In this document: positions 51,463-61,707 of the stretch, one piece after another | Position numbering within the stretch: position 1 is the stretch's first letter | Layout: the number at the start of each line of letters is the position of its first letter | NCBI GenBank assembly: GCA_963575745.1 | Contig: CAUYUJ010014210.1 | Coordinates: 52,501 to 116,500, forward strand | From: Prorocentrum cordatum | Taxonomy: Eukaryota; Sar; Dinophyceae; Prorocentrales; Prorocentraceae | Reading direction: 5' to 3' | Length of the DNA stretch: 64,000 bases | Program-made: the position numbers and the translations under genes | Notes under the pieces: generated by a model | Databases searched by the model: none | Seen by the model: the letters and a program-made list of their open reading frames with translations, nothing else | Told to the model about the DNA's origin: nothing

Positions 51463-52108
51463 AGTCACAGACTTCGTGCTCTTCGACCTCCCAGAACTCC
51501 ACTCCCGGGCCACATTTTGAATGCCCGGAGCCAACTGTAGGCCACTTCCTGCTCTTCGACTTCCCAAAACTCCATTCCCGGGCCACATTTTGGATGCCCG
51601 GAGCCACCTGTAGGCCACTTCGTGTTCGTCGACTTCCCAGAACTCCATTCCCGGGCCACATTTTGGATGCCCGGAGCCAACTGTAGGCCACTTCGTGCTC
51701 TTGGACTTCCCAGAAAACCATTCCCGGGCGGCCACATTTTAAATGCCCGGAGCCAACTGTAGGCCACTTCGTGCTCTTCCATTTCCCAGAACTCCACTCC
51801 CGGGCCATATTTTGAATGCCCAGAGCCAACTGTAGGCCACTTCGTGTTCTTCGAGCTCCCAGAACTCCATTCCTGGGCATGATTTTGAATGCCCAGAGCC
51901 AACTGTAGGCCACTTGGTGGTCTTCGAGTTCCCAGAGCTCCACTCCTTAGCATGATTTTGAATGCCCGGAGCCAACTGTACGCCACTTCGTGGTCTTCGA
52001 GTACCCAGAACTCCATTCTGGGCATGATTTTGAATGCCCGGAGCCAACTGTAGGCCATTTCGTGTTCTTCGAGTTCCCAGAGCTTCATTCCCGGGCCACA
52101 TTTTGAAT
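51463..52108. repeat. 73-bp tandem satellite, second family
   Basis: About nine copies of GAGCCAACTGTAGGCCACTT, CGTGCTCTTCGACTTCCCAG, AACTCCATTCCCGGGCCACA, TTTTGAATGCCC. CCAACTG or CCACCTG starts at 51531, 51604 and 51677, exactly 73 bp apart. Confidence 0.92.
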
Positions 52109-53660
52109 GCTGAGGCAGGCTGATGCTGAGGCTGAGGCAGGCTGAGGCTGAGGCAGGCTGAGGCTGAGGCCGAGGCTGAAGGCAGACTGAGGCTGAGGCT
52201 GCAGCAGGCTGAGGCTGAGGCTGAGGCAGGCTGAGGCTGAGGCTGAGGCAGGCTGATGCTGGGCAGGCTGAGGCTGAGGCTGAGGCTGAGGCTGATGCAG
52301 GCTGAGGCTGAGGCAGGCTGAGGCTGAGGCCGAGGCTGAAGGCAGACTGAGGCTGAGGCTGAAGCAGGCTGAGGCTGAGGCTGAGGCAGGCTGAGGCTGA
52401 GGCTGAGGCAGGCTGATGCTGAGGCAGGCTGAGGCTGAGGCTGAGGCTGATGCAGGCTGAGGCTGAGGCAGGCTGAGGCTGAGGCCGAGGCTGAAGGCAG
52501 ACTGAGGCTGAGGCTGAAGCAGGCTGAGGCTGAGGCTGAGGCTGAGGCTGAGGCTGAGGCTGAGGCTGAGGCAGGCTGATGCTGAGGCAGGCTGAGGCTG
52601 AGGCTGAGGCTGATGCAGGCTGAGGCTGAGGCAGGCTGAGGCTGAGGCCGAGGCTGAAGGCAGACTGAGGCTGAGGCTGAAGCAGGCTGAGGCTGAGGCT
52701 GAGGCAGGCTGAGGCTGAGGCTGAGGCAGGCTGATGCTGAGGCAGGCTGAGGCTGAGGCTGAGGCTGATGCAGGCTGAGGCTGAGGCTGAGGCTGAGGCG
52801 AGGCTGAGGGCTGAGGCTGAGGCTGAGGCTGAGGCTGAGGCTGATGCAGGCTGAGGCTGAGGCTGAGGCTGAGGCCGAGGCTGAAGCAGCTGAGGCTGAG
52901 GCTGCAGGCTGAGGCAGGCTGAGGCTGAGGCTGAGGCAGGCTGATGCTGAGGCAGGCTGAGGCTGAGGCTGAGGCTGATGCAGGCTGAGGCTGAGGCAGG
53001 CTGAGGCTGAGGCCGAGGCTGAAGGCAGACTGAGGCTGAGGCTGAAGCAGGCTGAGGCTGAGGCTGAGGCAGGCTGAGGCTGAGGCAGGCTGAGGCTGAG
53101 GCTGAGGCTGAGGCTGAGGCTGAGGCTGAGGCTGAGGCTGAGGCTGAGGCTGAGGCTGAGGCTGAGGCTGAGGCTGAGGCTGCAGGCTGAGGCTGAGGCT
53201 GAGGAGGCTGAGGCTGAGGAGGCTGAGGCTGAGGCTGAGGCTGAGGCTGAGGCTGAGGCTGCAGGCTGAGGCTGAGGCTGAGGCTGAGGCTGAGGCTGAG
53301 GCTGAGGCAGGCTGAGGCTGAGGCAGGCTGAGGCTGAGGCTGAGGCTGGCTGAGGCAGGCTGAGGCTGAGGCAGGCTGAGGCTGAGGCCGAGGCTGAAGG
53401 CAGACTGAGGCTGAGGCTGAAGCAGGCTGAGGCTGAGGCTGAGGCAGGCTGAGGCTGAGGCTGAGGCAGGCTGATGCTGAGGCAGGCTGAGGCTGAGGCT
53501 GAGGCTGATGCAGGCTGAGGCTGAGGCAGGCTGAGGCTGAGGCCGAGGCTGAAGGCAGACTGATGCTGAGGCTGAAGCAGGCTGAGGCTGAGGCTGAGGC
53601 AGGCTGAGGCTGAGGCAGGCTGAGGCTGAGGCTGAGGCAGGCTGAGGCTGAGGCTGTGAC
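52109..53660. repeat. GAGGCT hexanucleotide array with 155-163 bp higher-order repeat
   Basis: (GGCTGA)n with punctuating GGCAGGCTGATGCTG and CGAGGCTGAAGGCAGACTGA. The second marker is at 52171, 52331, 52486, 52649, 53014, 53389 and 53544, mostly 155-163 bp apart. It encodes PQPQPASASA-like peptides on the minus strand as a by-product. Confidence 0.92.
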
Positions 53661-54142
53661 TGCGACTGCCGTTGACACTGCGACTGTCATCGCGAATGCG
53701 ACTACGACTGCGAGAACAGCAGAATTCTACAACTGGATTCTCATTTGAATCTTAAGGGGAATGCTTCCAGATATGCTCCTACACATCGCTGTCAGGTTGC
53801 TTTGCCGGGATAATTTGTTTGTTTTGTGTTGTTTTGTTGTGTTTTGTTTTTCTCTCTCTCTCTCTCTCTCGTTATCAATTTCTTTATGTTGTTTGTTATG
53901 CTATCTCTCTCATTATCTCTTTCTTTGCTTGTTCTCTCTCTCTCTCTCTGTCTTTATTTGCTGATTGCTTTCTTTCTTCCTTTTTTTTCTATATCTCTCT
54001 CTCTCTGTATCTAAATCTCATTCTTTCTCACTCTCTCTCAGGGTGGGGGGGAGGGGAAAGTGGACAGAGAGAGAGAGAGAGAAAGAGAAAGAGAAAGAGA
54101 AAGAGAAAGAGAGAGTCGCCCTGGGAATGGGGTCCTTATCAC
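53661..54142. other. Unique stretch with (TC)n and (GA)n
   Basis: CT-rich from 53850 to 54040 and (GAGAAA)n from 54062 to 54115. Confidence 0.7.
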
Positions 54143-54185
54143 CAGCCTTGATGAGGGCGTCGTCCAACTGCGGGTCGTCCTGGGC
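54143..54185 (-). CDS. Candidate 43-nt micro-exon
   Basis: On the minus strand ATGCCTGCCAG precedes codons for AQDDPQLDDALIKA, followed by GTGATAAGG, so canonical AG and GT borders enclose it. It is flanked by (GA)n and GGGGAGG repeats. Too short to assign. Confidence 0.3.
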
Positions 54186-54259
54186 CTGGCAGGCATGCAA
54201 CGGGGGAGAGGGGGAGGAGGGGGAGAAGGCGGCGGGGGGGGTGGAAGAGGGGGAGGCGC

Positions 54260-54620
54260 AATGGGGTGAGGATGGGGAGCAGGGGAAAGAGAATAATGAA
54301 TCTGCGCAATATGCTGCTCATGGTCATGGTGGTTATGGTGGTGATGGTGATGGTGATGGTGATGGTGATGGTGATGGTGATGGTGATGGTGATGGTGGTG
54401 GTGGTGGTGGTGGTGGTGGTGGTGGTGTTGGTGGTGGTGGTGGTGGTGAGGATGAGGATGAGGATGAGGATGACGATGCCGATGACGACGACGAGGATGA
54501 TACTGCTGCTGCTGATGATGATGGTGATGATGCTGATGTTGGTCATGATGCTGATGGTGATGATGACGACGATGGTGGTGGTGGTGGTGGTGATGGTAAT
54601 TGCGCTTTCCACGGGCAGGC
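54260..54620. repeat. (GGTGAT)n and (GGT)n array
   Basis: GATGGT/GGTGGT repeats with GACGAC patches. Poly-His and poly-Asp frames here are repeat translation. Confidence 0.9.
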
Positions 54621-54839
54621 AGCGCCAAGCACACTGGAACCTCAGCCCCTTAGGGAAAAAAAACGAAGCGCCTGCCCTGCGGGCAAGCCATCCGCCCAAA
54701 CTGGCATTGCACAAGTGGCTGACATTCCTAATGTTGGTCAGCCCCTGGAACTGTTTGGATTTTTACGCACCGTCGCAACCAATAAGGTTGTTTGAGGGAG
54801 TTTCTGTGGAACTACCGTCATCCTCACCCCCGGCGCGGG

Positions 54840-56955
54840 GAACACAGGAGCCCAGAGCGGCCTCGGGCACCGTTTCCGGACAGATCCGCTGGATCCGGTG
54901 GATCCGCCGACGAATCCCAAACCGGCGCCCTCTCTTGAGACATCCTCACAAAACCGGCCCCGGGGGAGGTGCCCAGAGGAGCCCAGAGCGGCCTCTGGCA
55001 CCGTTTCCGGACAGATCCGCTGGATCCGGTGGATCCGCCGACGAATCCCAAACCGGCGCCCTCGCTTGAGACATCCTCACAAAACCGGCCCCGGGGGAGG
55101 TGCCCAGAGGAGCCCAGAGCGGCCTCCGGCACCGTTTCCGGACAGATCCGGTGGATCCGCTGGATCCGCTGGATCCGGTGACGAATCCCAAACCGGCGCC
55201 CTCGCTTGAGACATCCTCACAAAACCGGCCCCGGGGGAGGTGCCCAGAGGAGCCCAGAGCGGCCTCCGGCACCGTTTCCGGACAGATCCGGTGGATCCGT
55301 GGATCCGCCGACGAATCCCAAACCGGCGCCCTCGCTTGAGACATCCTCACAAAACCGGCCCCGGGGGAGGTGCCCAGAGGAGCCCAGAGCGGCCTCCGGC
55401 ACCGTTTCCGGACAGATCCGCTGGATCCGGTGGATCCGCCGACGAATCCCAAACCGGCGCCCTCGCTTGAGACATCCTCACAAAACCGGCCCCGGGGGAG
55501 GTGCCCAGAGGAGCCCAGAGCGGCCTCCGGCACCGTTTCCGGACAGATGGATCCTGGATCCGCTGGATCCGCTGGATCCGGTGACGAATCCCAAACCGGC
55601 GCCCTCGCTTGAGACATCCTCACAAAACCGGCCCCGGGGGAGGTGCCCAGAGGAAGACCGGCCCCGGGGGAGGTGCCCAGAGGAGCCCAGAGCGGCCTCC
55701 GGCACCGTTTCCGGACAGATCCGCCGACGAATCCCAAACCGGCGCCCTCGCTTGAGACATCCTCACAAAACCGGCCCCGGGGGAGGTGCCCAGAGGAGCC
55801 CAGAGCGGCCTCCGGCACCGTTTCCGGACAGATCCGCTGGATCCGGTGGATCCGCCGACGAATCCCAAACCGGCGCCCTCGCTTGAGACATCCTCACAAA
55901 ACCGGCCCCGGGGGAGGTGCCCAGAGGAGCCCACCCCGACTCTGGATCCGCCCTACTTTGGAATTTCCGTCTTATTTTTCAAGCCCCGCTGATGCCAATT
56001 TCCGCCCTACTTTTCTGTTGCTGTTTGTGTGGATTTCTGCCCTATTTTATGTTGGGTGCAGCAATTTCCGCCCTACTTTTTCGGCCTCTTATAGGTGGAT
56101 TTCCGACGCAATTTTAAGTTGGAAAAAAAGCCAAAGTAGGGCGGATCGGGAGTCAGGGCAGAGCGGCCTCCGGCACCGTTTCCGGACAGATCCGCTGGAT
56201 CCAGTGGATCCGCCGACGAATCCCAAACCGGCGCCCTCGCTTGAGACATCCTCACAAAACCGGCCCCGGGGGAGGTGCCCAGAGGAGCCCAGAGCGGCCT
56301 CCGGCACCGTTTCCGGACAGATCCGCTGGATCCGGTGGATCCGCCGACGAATCCCAAACCGGCCCCGGGGGAGGTGCCCATGGAGCCCAGAACGGCCTCC
56401 GGCACCGTTTCCGGACAGATCCGCTGGATCCGGTGGATCCGCCGACGAATCCCAAACCGGCGCCCTCGCTTGAGACATCCTCACAAAACCGGCCCCGGGG
56501 GAGGTGCCCAGAGGAGCCCAGAGCGGCCTCCGGCACCGTTTCCGGACAGATCCGGTGGATCCGTGGATCCCTGGATCCGGTGACGAATCCCAAACCGGCG
56601 CCCTCGCTTGAGACATCCTCACAAAACCGGCCCCGGGGGAGGTGCCCAGAGGAGCCCAGAGCGGCCTCCGGCACCGTTTCCGGACAGATCCGCTGGATCC
56701 GGTGGATCCGCCGACGAATCCCAAACCGGCCCCGGGGGAGGTGCCCATGGAGCCCAGAGCGGCCTCCGGCACCGTTTCCGGACAGATCCGCTGGATCCCG
56801 ATCCGGATCCGCCGACGAATCCCAAACCGGCGCCCTCGCTTGAGACATCCTCACAAAACCGGCCCCGGGGGAGGTGCCCAGAGGAGCCCAGAGCGGCCTC
56901 CGGCACCGTTTCCGGACAGATCCGGACAGATCCGGTGGATCCGCGCCCCGGGGGA
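54840..56955. repeat. 131-bp satellite with GGATCC sub-repeats
   Basis: About 15 copies of GAGACATCCTCACAAAACCG, GCCCCGGGGGAGGTGCCCAG, AGGAGCCCAGAGCGGCCTCC, GGCACCGTTTCCGGACAGAT, then 1-5 copies of a 9-bp GGATCCGCT-like unit and CGACGAATCCCAAACCGGCG. GAGACATCC starts at 54937, 55068, 55208, 55338 and 55469. Length differences come mainly from the 9-bp sub-repeat. Confidence 0.95.
55934..56158. mobile_element. MITE-like insertion with 28-bp terminal inverted repeats
   Basis: Left end CCCCGACTCTGGATCCGCCC then TACTTTGG (55934-55961); right end CCAAAGTAGGGCGGATCGGG then AGTCAGGG (56131-56158), complementary at 25 of 28 positions. The insertion interrupts a satellite unit between GAGGAGCCCA and CAGAGCGGCC, with CA possibly duplicated. 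The interior has four or so TTTCCGCCCTACTTT sub-repeats and no transposase, so it would be non-autonomous. Confidence 0.65.
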
Positions 56956-56959
56956 GGTG

Positions 56960-57140
56960 CCCAGAGGAGGAATGAGGAGGAGGAGGAGGAGGAGGAGGAG
57001 GAGGAGGAGGAGGAGGAGGAGGAGGAGGAGGAGAAGATGATGGAGCTGTGGGGTGGAGGAGGACAGACGGAGGCAAGAGAAGGATGGAGGAGGAGGAGGA
57101 GGAGGAGGAGGAGGAGGAGGAGGAGGAGGAGGAGGAACCT
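56960..57140. repeat. (AGG)n microsatellites
   Basis: Two GGA runs, about 56966-57033 and 57083-57137. Confidence 0.95.
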
Positions 57141-57730
57141 CATCCTCACCCTCGCCAACAGGCGCACGCACCTTCTTCTATATACAGAAACTCCCGATCA
57201 ACCGCAGAGCGGCCGGCTAGTATCCAATCAGTCTCCCGCCAAGTTTCTCGTGCGGGTCCACGGGCTCCAGCCTTGCACCATGTCAAACTGTCATGTCGAC
57301 GGGCAACGATCCACTCGGGACCCTGGCATAGCGCACTGTGGCGCACAATTTCCGCCAGATGCTGCTTGGCGTGGGATAGCTAAAAGACATGTGCTTGCAT
57401 GTGTGCTGCTGGCAATTGCTCCAGTATGTGTTTCCCTGTAGCGTGGGCTCTTGTCGCCGAAGATGTCTCGAATGACGAACCTGGCATTACACTGAATTGC
57501 TCTCCCAGCTCGAATTCAACTCCCCCGTGGCATGCGCGTAGAGCCTCACATGCATGCCGCAATGGCGACGGCGCCGCGGCTCGTGGCCGCGTGCTCCGAA
57601 GGGCCGTGCCGCTCAACAGTTTGTCCGGTGCAGCAGACTCACCATCTGCCTGGCCAGCAGTCAGGATCTCTTGAAGTGTGCCTTGGAGCACGCCTCCTGC
57701 CTTCCTCAGAAGGAGAGTGACGACAAGGGA
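57141..57730. other. Unique segment with unassigned open frames
   Basis: The plus strand reads MSNCHVDGQRSTRDPGIAHC and ends with a hydrophobic LACVLLAIAPVCVSL at 57441. The minus strand reads KAGGVLQGTLQEILTAGQAD. Both look coding-like, but they overlap little and neither matches a family I know. Confidence 0.25.
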
Positions 57731-57945
57731 AAGACTGGAGGAGGAGGGAGGAGGAGGAGGAGGAGGAGGAGGAGGAGGAGGAGGAGGAGGAGGAGGAGGT
57801 GGAGGAGGAGGAGGAGGAGGAGGAGGAGGAGGAGGGAGGGGAGGAGGATGAGGATGATGAGGACGGGGGATGAGGGGGATGAGGAGGAGGAGGAGGAGGA
57901 GGAGGAGGAGGAGGAGGAGGAGGAGGAGGAGGGGAAAGAGGACGT
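57731..57945. repeat. (AGG)n microsatellites
   Basis: GGA-rich tracts at 57735-57840 and 57878-57935. Confidence 0.95.
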
Positions 57946-58454
57946 ACGAGGGCAATAAAGACCAGAACAAGGACAATGCTAAGGAGGGAGGCGCTATGGA
58001 TAGGGCAGGAGGAGAAAGAAGACAAGGAGGCCGAGGAGGAAGAAGAGAACGTGGAGCCAATCAATCACGGGAGTGTCCGAGGGCATGCCGAAGAAAGGCG
58101 GACCCTCCTTCGTAGACCAGAAATCTGCATAACCTGTCAACGTTCGGAGGTCCGACCGACAAGTGGGGTCCGGCGTCGACCCAAGAAGTCCGCGCGGACC
58201 TCCGAGAATTTCTTTTGTGGCGCCAGGGAAGGAAGCCCAACGCCGATCCAAGAAATCCACGAAAAACACATACGCGCGCTGTTCCTCCAGGGCCTCGGAT
58301 CAGGCCCAAATCGGCGCGCTCCCCCAAAGGCGACGACCTACCAGACCACCCCAAACCACCCGGAAGACCCGAATTTCGGGTGGTGTGTGTGGGGGGGGGG
58401 GGGGGGTACGGGGCTCCATCTGTGTTTCCTCCATTTTCCCCGACCCCCCTCCCA
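57946..58454. other. Unique spacer
   Basis: Contains a 10-bp inverted repeat (CGGAGGTCCG at 58145 and CGGACCTCCG at 58195) and a G-run near 58391. No gene was recognised. Confidence 0.45.
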
Positions 58455-58625
58455 TCGGGGATGGACAGACCTCCCTTTAGTAAAACGTGGTTTAACGAAA
58501 ACGACCTCGGGCCCAAACCTGGCGGGCGCAAGCCTGGAAAATGACGGCCGCGACGCCCTCCCGCGAACCGAAAACGGCCAATTCCTGAATCGACGTGTCA
58601 GGGTAGGAGGTCTGTCCACCCCCGA
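58455..58625. mobile_element. Possible small MITE
   Basis: TCGGGGATGGACAGACCTCC at 58455-58474 and its reverse complement with one mismatch, GGAGGTCTGTCCACCCCCGA, at 58606-58625 enclose about 130 bp without coding. No target-site duplication is obvious. Confidence 0.4.
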
Positions 58626-58677
58626 TCCCACTGGAAATGGAAGGCAAACTGAGGCCTTCGGGTTGGGTTGGGGTGCT

Positions 58678-58886
58678 TCGGTGGGTGGCGATCTTCGGCT
58701 CCCCCTGGCCCCGCGGCCTCCCGCGGAGCAGGGGCCCGGCTCTCCGCGGAGAGCTGCTGGCGCAGCCGCTGCAGCTCCGCCCGCGCCTCGCCGGACCTGC
58801 GCCGCTCCTGCTCGAGGCTGGCGGTCGCCTCCCGGAGCTCCTGCGCCCGGCTCGGCGCTGGCCCGCCCCCCTCGTCGTGATCCCCT
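58678..58886 (-). CDS. Candidate coiled-coil exon of a host gene
   Basis: On the minus strand a CT-rich tract ending TTCGTCTCAG is followed by an open frame: DHDEGGGPAPSRAQELREAT then ASLEQERRRSGEARAELQRL then RQQLSAESRAPAP. Heptads and Arg/Glu/Ala content indicate a coiled coil. The 3' border is not clear. Similar small segments on the same strand lie at 54143-54185, 47084-47150 and 34979-35029. Confidence 0.4.
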
Positions 58887-59500
58887 GAGACGAAGACAAG
58901 ACGAGACGACGACAAAATCGTGCGGGAATGATCTAGTCGAGAACCTCTGAGATCTGGCGGCTCTGGAAGATGTCTCGGGCGCCGCGGCCTTCTCAGAGCC
59001 TTCCAGAAAGCTCTGAGAGCGTTCCGGAACGCTCCGGAACGGATTTCTCCTCGTCCTAGCCCCGTCCGATGCCCGCGCGCCTCCCGCCTCTCTGCCTTCC
59101 CCCCCCCCCTTCTCCTGCTCCTCCTCCGCCTCCTCCGCCTCTGCTGCACCTCATGAATGTGACTCTCCCCTCTCTCCCCGGAATCTGTCCGGAAGATGCC
59201 TCCTGTCCTCTGCGCGTGTACTGTTCCTGAAAACGCAGGACTGGGCGACAAAGGTGATCCTTTTCATGGCGTTTTCCAATCCGACGGCTTTCGGTCTTTT
59301 CAAACGGTGCTCACGCTGCAGCGTGGCCGTCATTTTAGGATCGGCGCTTTGCCACCGTTGTTCATAATGGCGCTCCTGCCCAACACGGGCCACTTTTCTG
59401 GATCCGAGTCCCTTTTCATCGTTGTCGCCGCCCTCGTCTCCCCGTTCCGTCTTCTCCTTCCTCCCGCTCCCTCCACTCAAGATCCTGCTGCTGCCGTTCG
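58887..59500. other. Unique segment with a possible short minus-strand first exon
   Basis: The minus strand has an ATG near 59330 opening MTATLQREHRLKRPKAVGLE and running to a stop near 59151. No family was recognised. Confidence 0.25.
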
Positions 59501-60165
59501 TCATCGTCCTCCTCCTTCCTCTTCCTCCTTCCTCCTTCCTCCTCCTCCTCCTTTTCCTCCTGCTCATTCTCCTGCTCACCCGCCACTTCCTCCTCCTTCT
59601 CCTCCTATGAATTCAGCTCCCCGTTCCCAAGTGCACGTAACACGATGGGGCCTTGTTTGGAGTCCCAGGTCGGCTATGACACGCGTCCGCGGATAGAGAA
59701 AATATCAGCGCAATGGGAAGGGATGTGAGGAAGGGATAGGACCGATAGGATGTCAAACGTGGCGCGGCCGCACCTAGCTTCTTCCTCCTCCCCCTCTCCT
59801 GTCCCTCCTCCTCCTCTTCCTCCTACTCCTCCTCCTCCTCCTCCTCCTCCTCCTCCTCCGCCTCCCCCTCCTCCTGACCCCTCCTCCTCCCAGTCCTCCT
59901 CTTTCCCCTCTTACTCCCCCCCTCCTTCCTCCTCCTCCTCCTCCTCTCCCTCCTCTCTCTCCTCCTCCTCCCTCCCTCCTCCTCCTCCTCCTCGTCCTCT
60001 CCTCCTCCTCCCCATCCTCCTGCTCTTCCTCCTCCTCCTCCTCCTCCTCCTCCTCTTTCTCTTTCTCCTAGTCCTCCTCCTCCTCCTCCTCCTCCTCATC
60101 CTCTTGCTCCTCTTACTCACCCTCCTCCTTCTCCTCTTACTTCTCCTCATCATCCATTCTATTTT
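59501..60165. repeat. (CTC)n/(TCC)n tracts
   Basis: Pyrimidine trinucleotide tracts interrupted by about 170 bp of ordinary sequence at 59610-59775. Confidence 0.9.
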
Positions 60166-60305
60166 CTTATAAATAATTTCTCCCTGTCGCACCCTGATGC
60201 CAGTTTTTGGGGCGGGCCGGGCGTTTCGCCTGAGAACTCCTCACAATGTATGACTCAGAAACTTAATACATGGCAGCAATTTCACAGATGGAGGGCGGGT
60301 GGTTT

Positions 60306-60700
60306 TCAAAATGTGACTCTCGCCTTAGCGCCGCGCGCAGTCGTTCTAAAACATGGCAAGAGTTCCGCGGATTGAAGGTCACCTGTTTTCAAAATGTGGC
60401 TCTCGCCTTAGCGCCGCGCGCAGTCGTTCTCACAAGTTGCAAGAGCTTCACGGATTGATGATGACCCGTTTTCAACATGTGGCTCTCGCCTTAGCGTCGC
60501 GCACATTCGTTCTAACAAATTGCAAGAGTGTCACGGATTGAAGATAACCCGTTTTCAAAATGTGGCTCTCGCCTTAGCGCCGCGCACAATCGTTCTAAAA
60601 CATTGCAAGAGCTTCACGGATTGAGGGCCGTTGCTTTTCAACATGTCGCTCTCGCCTTAGCGCCGCGCACATTCGTTCATAAATTTTGCAATATTTCACG
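60306..60700. repeat. 83-bp tandem satellite
   Basis: Five copies; CGCCTTAGCG starts at 60321, 60404, 60487, 60570 and 60653, exactly 83 bp apart. The unit includes GTTTTCAAAATGTGGCTCTC and TTGCAAGAGCTTCACGGATT. Confidence 0.93.
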
Positions 60701-60805
60701 GGTTCCCACGATCAACGTACCAAAAAGGGTGTTTGGGAAAGATTCAGGATTTTGCGGGTGCAACAGTTACGTCGGTTCGCGGTGTTGAAATCACATAAGC
60801 CCCGC

Positions 60806-61252
60806 GACTCCAACGAAGGACCCATGGGGGCCCATCCGGAAGGAAAGAACTTCTGGGGCGCGCCCAGGAACACAGGGGGTCCGGCTTCCGCGGAGGAAAG
60901 GACAAATCCCTGGCGAGGGGTTCGAGCACGGGGGTTACCCCCGCCTCACATTCCGGAAAAGGAATAAATTGTCAGCCGCGGGGGTGCCCGCGCGAGGGGT
61001 CCCCCCCCCCCAGCGCAACCAGAGGAGGAAAAGCGTGAGAGCCCATATTGTAAGTGCAATGAAGCACAAGTACTAGTTGTACGCCAGTCGGAAGGGTTCA
61101 GGGGTTCCAATAGCAACTCGCGCGCGGAAGAAGGAAATGAGTCCATGCGCCGCCAGGGGTCCCGGGTTCAACGGGTCGCCGCGAAGGTTGACCTCCGCGG
61201 AAAGAAGAAAAACAAATCCGGCCAGAGGGTTGGGGGGTTCAGGCATGAGTCG
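60806..61252. repeat. Compact R1-R2 composite repeat, copy 2
   Basis: R1 (60806-61061) and R2 (61077-61252) with only about 16 bp between them; homologous to 30957-31214 and 32241-32413. Confidence 0.88.
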
Positions 61253-61495
61253 CGTGGCTGATGAACTCACCAGAATGGCGTTCTGGCACGATCCAGGATT
61301 GTCAAGACGGAACAGTCAGGTTGATCCGTGGCGTTGGAATCCCGAACAATGTTTTGGCATGCTTCCCGGTCTTCAAACGGTTGTCTTCCAACGAGGCAGA
61401 TCCCTCAATGAAAATGAACCGTGGTAGGAGGCTATGAAGAGGGAGCTTGGAGGGAGGGTGCATTACAATATCGTTGATGGCTCTTGGCTTTACAC
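61253..61495. other. Unique spacer
   Basis: No feature recognised. Confidence 0.5.
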
Positions 61496-61663
61496 TAGTC
61501 CTCCTCCTCCTCCTCCTTCTCCTCCTTCTCCTTACACTGATCCCTCTTCCTCCTCCTCCTCCTCCTCTTCCTCATACTCCCCCTCCTGCTCCTCCTGCTC
61601 CTCTGCTCCTGGTCTTCCTTCTCCTCCTCCTCCTCCTCCTCCTCCTCCTCCTCCTCCTCCTCC

Positions 61664-61705
<42 letters not shown>

Positions 61706-61707
61706 CA
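61496..61707. repeat. (CTC)n then (ATC)n against a truncated LINE
   Basis: CTC/CTT tracts to about 61665, then (ATC)n to 61705. The LINE coding sequence begins within three bases of the end of the array. Confidence 0.93.

Noticed and set aside
51465-53690. 741-codon minus-strand frame
   Set aside because: Consists of the hexanucleotide array and the 73-bp array; peptide is PQPQPASASA repeats.
54038-54634. Poly-histidine frame
   Set aside because: Translation of (GGTGAT)n.
61447-61707. Leucine-rich N-terminus upstream of the truncated LINE frame, looking like a signal peptide
   Set aside because: It is translation of the (CTC)n/(ATC)n tract; coding similarity starts at 61708.
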